Both the position numbers and the translations under genes were made by a program. The notes beneath the pieces were generated by a model. It was not told the DNA's origin. It was given only the letters and a program-made list of their open reading frames with translations, and did no database searches. This document shows, one piece after another, positions 5,469 to 10,063 of a DNA stretch of 10,063 bases (its first letter is position 1; the number at the start of each line of letters is the position of its first letter). This DNA is from an uncultured Candidatus Udaeobacter sp. (GTDB lineage: Bacteria > Verrucomicrobiota > Verrucomicrobiia > Chthoniobacterales > UBA10450): the NCBI GenBank assembly GCA_955652245.1, contig CATPAV010000056.1:1-10063 (forward strand), written 5' to 3'.

Positions 5469-6644
5469 ATGGAAACAAGGACGAAAATCTTCGGCGAGCA
5501 CGGCGAGGCAACGATCAAGCAAATCGAGAGATGCGTTGCGGCGGGTGGGGAGCGTGGCGTGCTGTGCGCGGATGGGCATAAAGGATACGCGCAACCCATC
5601 GGCGGTGTCGTTGCCTATAAGGATAAAATCTCGCTGAGCGGGGTCGGCTTCGACATCGCCTGCGGAAATCTTGCCGTCTTGACGGACGCGAAGCGCGAAC
5701 AGATTGCGCCGAAGCTCGAGAAGATCATGGACGACGTGGTGCACGAGATTTCATTTGGGATTGGCCGCAAAAGCAAAACGCGTGTCGAACACGAGTTGTT
5801 TGATGATCCGGCGTGGGAGATGAAACCCATGGGCGGGTTGAAATCGATGGCCGAAGATCAACTTGGAACAGTGGGCGGCGGAAATCATTATGTCGATCTT
5901 TTCGCGGACGAGCAGGATCGCATCTGGGTGGGCGTGCATTTCGGGTCGCGCGGACTGGGACACAAGACGGCGACGCATTTTTTGAAGCTCGCCGGCGGCA
6001 GGGAGGGAATGGATGTGCCGCCAACGGTGGTCGATGAAGATTCGGAAATTGGTCATGATTATCTCGCTGGAATGCATTTGGCGGGCCGTTACGCTTACGC
6101 TGGCCGTGAAGCGGTGGCGCGGCATGTCGCAGGCGCAATTTTGGGCGCGAAGATTCTCGAAGAAGTGCACAATCATCACAACTTTGCATGGCGGGAAAAA
6201 CACTATGGCGAGGAATATTGGGTGGTGCGCAAGGGTGCGACGCCGGCGTTCCCGGGACAGAAAGGTTTTGTTGGCGGGAGCATGGGTGACGACGCCGTGA
6301 TTGTCGAAGGCGTGGATTCGCCGATTTCACGCGAATCATTGTTTTCGACTATTCACGGCGCGGGTCGAATCATGTCGCGCACGGCAGCGAAAGGCCGGTT
6401 CGAAAGAGTTGGCAAGAAAAGAATCCGACGCGAAGGGCTTGTCAGGCACGACGAAATGATGAAATGGATCGCCGACAAGGGCGTTGTTTTGCGCGGTGGC
6501 GATCTGGATGAAGCCCCGCAAGCGTACCGCCGTCTTCCCGACGTGCTTGCGGCGCATGCGGGCACGATTCGAATCTTACACACATTGCGTCCGCTCGGTG
6601 TCGCAATGGCCGGACGCGACATTGCCGACCCTTACAAAGATTGA
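5469..6644 (+). CDS. rtcB: RNA-splicing ligase RtcB
   Basis: RtcB joins RNA 2',3'-cyclic-phosphate or 3'-phosphate ends to 5'-hydroxyl ends using GTP and Mn2+, in RNA repair and tRNA splicing; it is cytoplasmic. The 391-residue protein keeps the catalytic set (numbered from the ATG at 5469): GVGFDIACG with D62 and C65, GTVGGGNH with H140, GVHFGSRGLGH with H157, the paired H236/H237 in VHNHHNF, GSMGDD near 270, and HGAGRIMSRTAAK with the guanylylated histidine H296. It ends with HTLRPLGVAMAG, the usual C-terminal strand. The frame extends upstream to 5367, but the 34 extra residues overlap the 2H gene and the palindromic element and match nothing in the family, so ATG 5469 is preferred; it lacks a strong Shine-Dalgarno. 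No RtcR/RtcA-like gene or archease is nearby. Its stop is 35 bases from the convergent TPR gene. Confidence 0.95.
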   Translation: METRTKIFGEHGEATIKQIERCVAAGGERGVLCADGHKGYAQPIGGVVAYKDKISLSGVGFDIACGNLAVLTDAKREQIAPKLEKIMDDVVHEISFGIGRKSKTRVEHELFDDPAWEMKPMGGLKSMAEDQLGTVGGGNHYVDLFADEQDRIWVGVHFGSRGLGHKTATHFLKLAGGREGMDVPPTVVDEDSEIGHDYLAGMHLAGRYAYAGREAVARHVAGAILGAKILEEVHNHHNFAWREKHYGEEYWVVRKGATPAFPGQKGFVGGSMGDDAVIVEGVDSPISRESLFSTIHGAGRIMSRTAAKGRFERVGKKRIRREGLVRHDEMMKWIADKGVVLRGGDLDEAPQAYRRLPDVLAAHAGTIRILHTLRPLGVAMAGRDIADPYKD

Positions 6645-6679
6645 AAGCAATGCGGGTTTCCAGTTTTGATTGCTGATGA

Positions 6680-8524
6680 TCACGGCGTCGGCGTCGGCGT
6701 GGGAGGCGATGGAGCCACCGGTGACGTCAATGGCGACGGAGTTGGGGAAGCCGCAGCCAATTTGGCCTTCGTTTCGTCAAACAACTTTCTTTCTTCGACG
6801 TAAATTTCACGATCCTCAGCTGCATCGATGTATTCCTTCGCTGCTTCAGCTTGGTTTGAGTTAACCAACAGCAACGCGACGTAAACGGCTGCGTGCGAAT
6901 CATGCAATTGGTCCGATGGTAGTTTTTTTATAATCTCAAGACCTTCCGCGCTACGACGAAGCCGATCGAGCGAAAACGCGTAAGTGACGGCGCAGTTGAC
7001 TTCGTTTGGCGCCCGATCGTAGGCCTCTTTGGCAAGGTCCTGCGATTGTTTGTTATTTTGGTCGATATTAAGGCCGAGTCGCGCGAGATCTGCTGTGATC
7101 GGCGGCTCGTTAGGAGAGCTTTCGTGCAGGCGCTGGAGAACCTCGTAGAGTTTTCCGAGTTCGTTCTTTGCGCGATAAAGCTGCCGAAGCGCGTTCAGCG
7201 CCTCACGGCGCACGGGCGGGTTTTTTGCAAGGCGCAGCCAAAGCTCTTCGGATTCGGACGGCAGATTCCATTTCGAAGCGAGGTGCGCGAGACCAAGTTC
7301 ACGTTCCGGTAATGCTTTTGTCGCCTGCTCGGCGGAACGCCAGAGAGCTTCGAATTCAGCGTCCTCGGCCGTGCGCCGTGATTGCCGTGCGGCAATTGCC
7401 TGGTAGGCAAGGCGCAGATATTCAGAGTCGCCCCACGATCCGCTGCGCGCCCAGCGTTTGAGATGCGACCAGTTTTTTACATTCGCATACGCGTCTGCAA
7501 CTGCGATGGAAACCGGCGGAAAAGTAAGTTTGTCTGCCGGTAACTTATCAATCCACTTAACAACGTCGCTGGCGAGTCCGTTTTGATTCATCCAGTTCAT
7601 GAGCGACGCAAGGTCGGACGGATTGCGCACTGCAAACGGTTTCACTCTTTCCAATAACAGACGGAATTTCTTCTCATCGAGTTTTCGATAAAAGTTCAGG
7701 CAGAGGAGGTAATCTCCGAATGTGACCTGCCGCGACATTTGGAGCTGTTGCGCGAAGTTATCCGCCGTGGCGAGGTCATTGCGTGCTACAGCGTCGTTAA
7801 GCAACGCTCGTAACGCGCCGGTACGAAAAGGAGCGAGTTTGTTGAGTCGATCGAGGGCATCGCGTGCCTTTGCACTCTTTTCAGCATCACTGGAATAGAT
7901 TTGCAGTACCGCGAGATTAAATTGGTAGAGATCGTTGCGCGGCTCTTCGTTTAGCGCAGCCGCGAATTGCTCCTCTTGCTCGGCGAAATTTCCTTCTGCC
8001 CGGGCTAGCCAGCCCGCAACGACATGGAAAGCGGCTCTGTTGCGGTCATTTGGGGAGACACGATCGAGCGCTTTTCGCGCGAGATCGAGCTGCCCGAAGC
8101 GCAATGCCGCTGAGGCGAGATTCAGCTGGCTATCCAGGTCGTTTGGAAGCAATCGCGCGATTTGTGCGCGCCACGAAACAGTTTCTTCAAGGTTTTGTTT
8201 TTCCGTTGCTTCCGCCAAAATGTGAAGGGCCAGTAGAGAGTCCGGATCCAGCTTCACGACCTCTCGCGCGCTCTGCGTTGCCCGGCTGAATTTTTCCTGC
8301 TGTAGCATCGAAGCCGCCCCATGCAGCAAACGGTTCTGGTGCCAGTCCCTATAGAGTTTTGAGCCGTAATGTAATAAAAGAATGCCGAGGACGACAACCA
8401 CCGCGGCTGCCGCAACTAACAGACCGAGACGAGCAGGCCACGACTGTCGTTGGAAGAAGGACTCAAGACCGGGAAATAATTGGGTTTTTCTTCTGTGTTC
8501 GGCGCCTTTGATTTTTTCGCCCAT
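6680..8524 (-). CDS. Membrane-anchored TPR (tetratricopeptide-like) protein
   Basis: This 614-residue protein has a short cytoplasmic N-terminus with a basic stretch, one membrane helix (about 32-53, rich in Leu/Val/Ala) and a long helical-repeat region (about 63-580). The repeats show TPR-like alternation, for example the segment around KFSRATQSAREVVKLDPDS (78-96), those around 134-200, and the late repeats at 445-570. TPR arrays are scaffolds for protein contacts; the partner is unknown. The tail (593-614) is a Pro/Thr/Ser stretch ending PTPTPTP, probably disordered. The ATG at 8522-8524 is well supported by an AGGA on the minus strand 7 bases upstream. It lies 70 bases downstream of the AI-2E-family gene on the same strand, so co-transcription is possible. 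It could be a generic cell-envelope scaffold; I do not recognise an orthologue. Confidence 0.82.
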   Translation of the reverse strand: MGEKIKGAEHRRKTQLFPGLESFFQRQSWPARLGLLVAAAAVVVVLGILLLHYGSKLYRDWHQNRLLHGAASMLQQEKFSRATQSAREVVKLDPDSLLALHILAEATEKQNLEETVSWRAQIARLLPNDLDSQLNLASAALRFGQLDLARKALDRVSPNDRNRAAFHVVAGWLARAEGNFAEQEEQFAAALNEEPRNDLYQFNLAVLQIYSSDAEKSAKARDALDRLNKLAPFRTGALRALLNDAVARNDLATADNFAQQLQMSRQVTFGDYLLCLNFYRKLDEKKFRLLLERVKPFAVRNPSDLASLMNWMNQNGLASDVVKWIDKLPADKLTFPPVSIAVADAYANVKNWSHLKRWARSGSWGDSEYLRLAYQAIAARQSRRTAEDAEFEALWRSAEQATKALPERELGLAHLASKWNLPSESEELWLRLAKNPPVRREALNALRQLYRAKNELGKLYEVLQRLHESSPNEPPITADLARLGLNIDQNNKQSQDLAKEAYDRAPNEVNCAVTYAFSLDRLRRSAEGLEIIKKLPSDQLHDSHAAVYVALLLVNSNQAEAAKEYIDAAEDREIYVEERKLFDETKAKLAAASPTPSPLTSPVAPSPPTPTPTP

Positions 8525-8531
8525 TCTCGTG

Positions 8532-8535
8532 TCCT
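8532..8535 (-). promoter_or_regulatory. Shine-Dalgarno site of the TPR gene
   Basis: On the minus strand, AGGA precedes the ATG at 8524 by 7 bases (TAGGACACGAGA-ATG). It is the clearest ribosome binding site in the window and fixes the start of the TPR protein; most other genes here have none or only a weak one. Confidence 0.6.
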
Positions 8536-8594
8536 ATCTCGCCGCGCGGTAAAAATCTAGCTCCGCCCGCGCCCATCGGCCTAAACACAGACTT

Positions 8595-9974
8595 CTAAGA
8601 TTGTGTCGCTGCCTCGGACTCTTCAACCACAGGAACTTCTTCGATCGAATGCATAACCTGCTCCCTCAAACGACGGCCCCAGACGTACCGCGCCAGTAGA
8701 ACCTTGATTGTTGCGGTCAGCGGTACAGCCAGAAGGGGGCCGAGCACTCCGCCAACGATCAGACCCCAAACAAAGATCGACACGATCACTGTCATTGGAT
8801 GCAGGCCGACAGAATTTCCCACAATACGGGGGGCGTAGAACATGCCTTCAAGATTTTGTACCACGATAAAAATGGCCGTGACCCCAATGGGATGCCACCA
8901 ATCGCCCCACTGAAAAGCAGCGATGAGAACAGCTGGCACCCAGCAGACCACGATACCGATGTACGGGACCATCGTAAGGATGACAACAATTACACCAATC
9001 AGAGGAGCAAAATTGAGCCCGAAAAGCGTCAATGCAGTACCGATGAGTATGCCATCCACCAGACAAACAAGTAGCTGCCCCCGAAAATACGCGGTGACGT
9101 ATTTGTTTATCTCCGACAATACTTCCGCGACTTCATCCTTTAGCGGCGACGCACGCAGCGGCAGGTAATCCTTCCATCTCTTTTCGATGCGCGGTTTTTC
9201 ATTCAAAAGGAAAAATAAATAGATCGGCACCAGGATGAGGCTGAGCAAAAAGCCTGTGACGCCAAGAAATCCGCCGATGCTTTTCTTCAAGATCCCCCAT
9301 AATTTTTCCATCAGTGTTGGAAGTGCCCACTGAAGATTGGGAATTTGTTTTTCTACGTAAGCTTGAATGCGCTGGCGTTCGGCGGTGGTAAGCTTTGGCG
9401 GGCTCGGCGCGATTGTTTCGGTCGCGTTCGCACTCGCTTGCGGCGACGCGAACCCGTTTGGCGAAGCAGTCGCGCTTGGGGCTGGTTGTCCATGAGGAGG
9501 GGGAGAAGCAGCGCCGATGAGCCAGTTTGTGAAACTGGTCGATGCAGACTTTCCGTGTGCTCCGCCAAATAACCCGAACGTTTGGTCGAATCGATAGATA
9601 AGATCGACAATGCGATCGCGCGCTCGTTCTGTGTAGGCAGGGACTTGCTTCGCGAAATTTGCGCTTTGGATTGAAATGGTGGGGACAAGCCAGGCGACCA
9701 ATCCGCCCAGTGCAAAAAAGGCGATGGCGAAAAGAAGAGCCACCGCTTTGGTGCGACTGCGAGTGCCTCGAGACATTTTCGTCACGAGCGGGTCGAGCAG
9801 ATAAGTCAGAATCATTGCGATGGCAACAGGGATCAGGATTGGCTGAAGAAAGCTGACGATATTGGCGCCAGTCCAGATCGCCGCGCCGACGATCACGATG
9901 AGAAAAACGACAAAGAAGGCGGTGAGAGCTGCCCACATCGTTTTGCGCTGCCAGGCTGTTGGGTACTCCTTCAT
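8595..9974 (-). CDS. AI-2E family transporter (PerM/YdiK-type membrane protein)
   Basis: This inner-membrane protein of about 459 residues belongs to the family once linked to autoinducer-2 export; members include exporters and Na+/H+ antiporter-like proteins, so the substrate is unknown. Counting from the GTG at 9989, hydrophobic segments lie near 20-66 (two helices around FLQPILIPVAIA), 82-104, 238-263, 306-325, 328-360, 368-380 and 400-432. The family blocks TAYFRGQLLVCLVDGILIG, TMVPYIG and NLEGMFYAPRIVGNSVGLHP are present. Between helices 3 and 4, residues 159-199 form a Pro/Ala/Ser-rich insertion, making it longer than the usual 340-400. The start is ambiguous. ATG 9974 begins MKEYPTAWQ as relatives tend to, while the in-frame GTG at 9989 abuts an AGAGGG and so has poor spacing; I list the ATG. 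It probably leads a two-gene unit with the TPR gene. Confidence 0.87.
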   Translation of the reverse strand: MKEYPTAWQRKTMWAALTAFFVVFLIVIVGAAIWTGANIVSFLQPILIPVAIAMILTYLLDPLVTKMSRGTRSRTKAVALLFAIAFFALGGLVAWLVPTISIQSANFAKQVPAYTERARDRIVDLIYRFDQTFGLFGGAHGKSASTSFTNWLIGAASPPPHGQPAPSATASPNGFASPQASANATETIAPSPPKLTTAERQRIQAYVEKQIPNLQWALPTLMEKLWGILKKSIGGFLGVTGFLLSLILVPIYLFFLLNEKPRIEKRWKDYLPLRASPLKDEVAEVLSEINKYVTAYFRGQLLVCLVDGILIGTALTLFGLNFAPLIGVIVVILTMVPYIGIVVCWVPAVLIAAFQWGDWWHPIGVTAIFIVVQNLEGMFYAPRIVGNSVGLHPMTVIVSIFVWGLIVGGVLGPLLAVPLTATIKVLLARYVWGRRLREQVMHSIEEVPVVEESEAATQS

Positions 9975-9995
9975 GTGCGCATCATGCACCCCTCT

Positions 9996-10011
9996 GGTTT
10001 TGTAGAAAACC
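9996..10011. promoter_or_regulatory. Small hairpin just upstream of the AI-2E-family gene
   Basis: GGTTTT (9996-10001) and AAAACC (10006-10011) are perfect 6-base arms around a 4-base loop. Read on the minus strand, the hairpin is followed by AGAGGGGTG, which contains the only Shine-Dalgarno-like sequence of the downstream gene. It could modulate access to that site; a chance A/T-rich palindrome is equally possible. I see nothing else in the 53 bases from 10011 to the window end. Confidence 0.3.
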
Positions 10012-10063
10012 TGCGCTGGATCGACATTTTAATCACTGAGTCGGGTTCGTCTTGGCTGGCGAA

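Noticed and set aside
5725..6339. 204-codon minus-strand frame inside rtcB
   Set aside because: It is antisense to the intact rtcB catalytic core; the translation is Arg/Pro/His rich with no family resemblance.
6645..6679. Possible terminator between rtcB and the TPR gene (AGCAAT...ATTGCT)
   Set aside because: Only six A/T-rich pairs with a 17-base loop and no following T-run; too weak to call.
8536..8577. GC-rich inverted repeat upstream of the TPR gene
   Set aside because: Short arms (about six pairs) with a long loop, and CCGCGCGG is self-complementary by composition; not convincing as a riboswitch or terminator.
9199..9936. 245-codon minus-strand frame in the AI-2E gene
   Set aside because: It is a shifted frame of the real gene, with Ser/Arg/His-rich content and no membrane segments, whereas the other frame carries all family motifs.

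Overview
The window looks like a piece of a bacterial chromosome of moderate GC content. It is most likely from a soil verrucomicrobium (Chthoniobacterales / Udaeobacter-like). That guess rests on the gene mix, the scarcity of clear Shine-Dalgarno sites, and several short intergenic palindromes whose wording I associate with that group; it is inference, not proof. I see no rRNA, tRNA, CRISPR array, insertion sequence or prophage gene. All long frames other than those listed are shadows of real genes.

Layout, left to right. The window opens inside a LigD-type polymerase/primase domain (NHEJ repair), which ends at 687. The next 215 bases hold no intact gene, but they contain what reads as a frameshifted relic of a small membrane protein. 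Two tandem paralogous cupins follow (903-1400, 1482-1967), separated by a spacer with a REP-like palindrome. After another hairpin-bearing spacer comes a SLOG-fold 'putative molybdenum carrier' gene (2054-2557), whose C-terminus is built from a hexamer repeat. It meets, tail to tail with 2 bases between, a LolC/LolE-type lipoprotein-export permease on the minus strand (2560-3852). A palindrome separates that gene from a minus-strand DUF2237 gene (3959-4318).

The DUF2237 gene is divergent, across about 49 bases, from a plus-strand series: a VOC/glyoxalase protein (4368-4826), a 2H phosphoesterase (4879-5403) and the RNA ligase RtcB (5469-6644). A two-hairpin REPIN-like element lies between the last two and supplies the stop codon of the phosphoesterase. 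The right third is minus strand: an AI-2E-family membrane protein (PerM/YdiK type) followed by a membrane-anchored TPR protein. Both carry Pro/Ser/Ala/Thr-rich low-complexity segments.

Functionally, the best case for cooperation is the 2H phosphoesterase-RtcB pair, since both protein families act on RNA 2',3'-cyclic phosphate ends. The window is otherwise a set of housekeeping-like genes. The more unusual material is between genes: at least four different palindromic elements, a decayed gene and a microsatellite captured into a coding sequence. I did not find convincing evidence of a wholly new multi-gene system.
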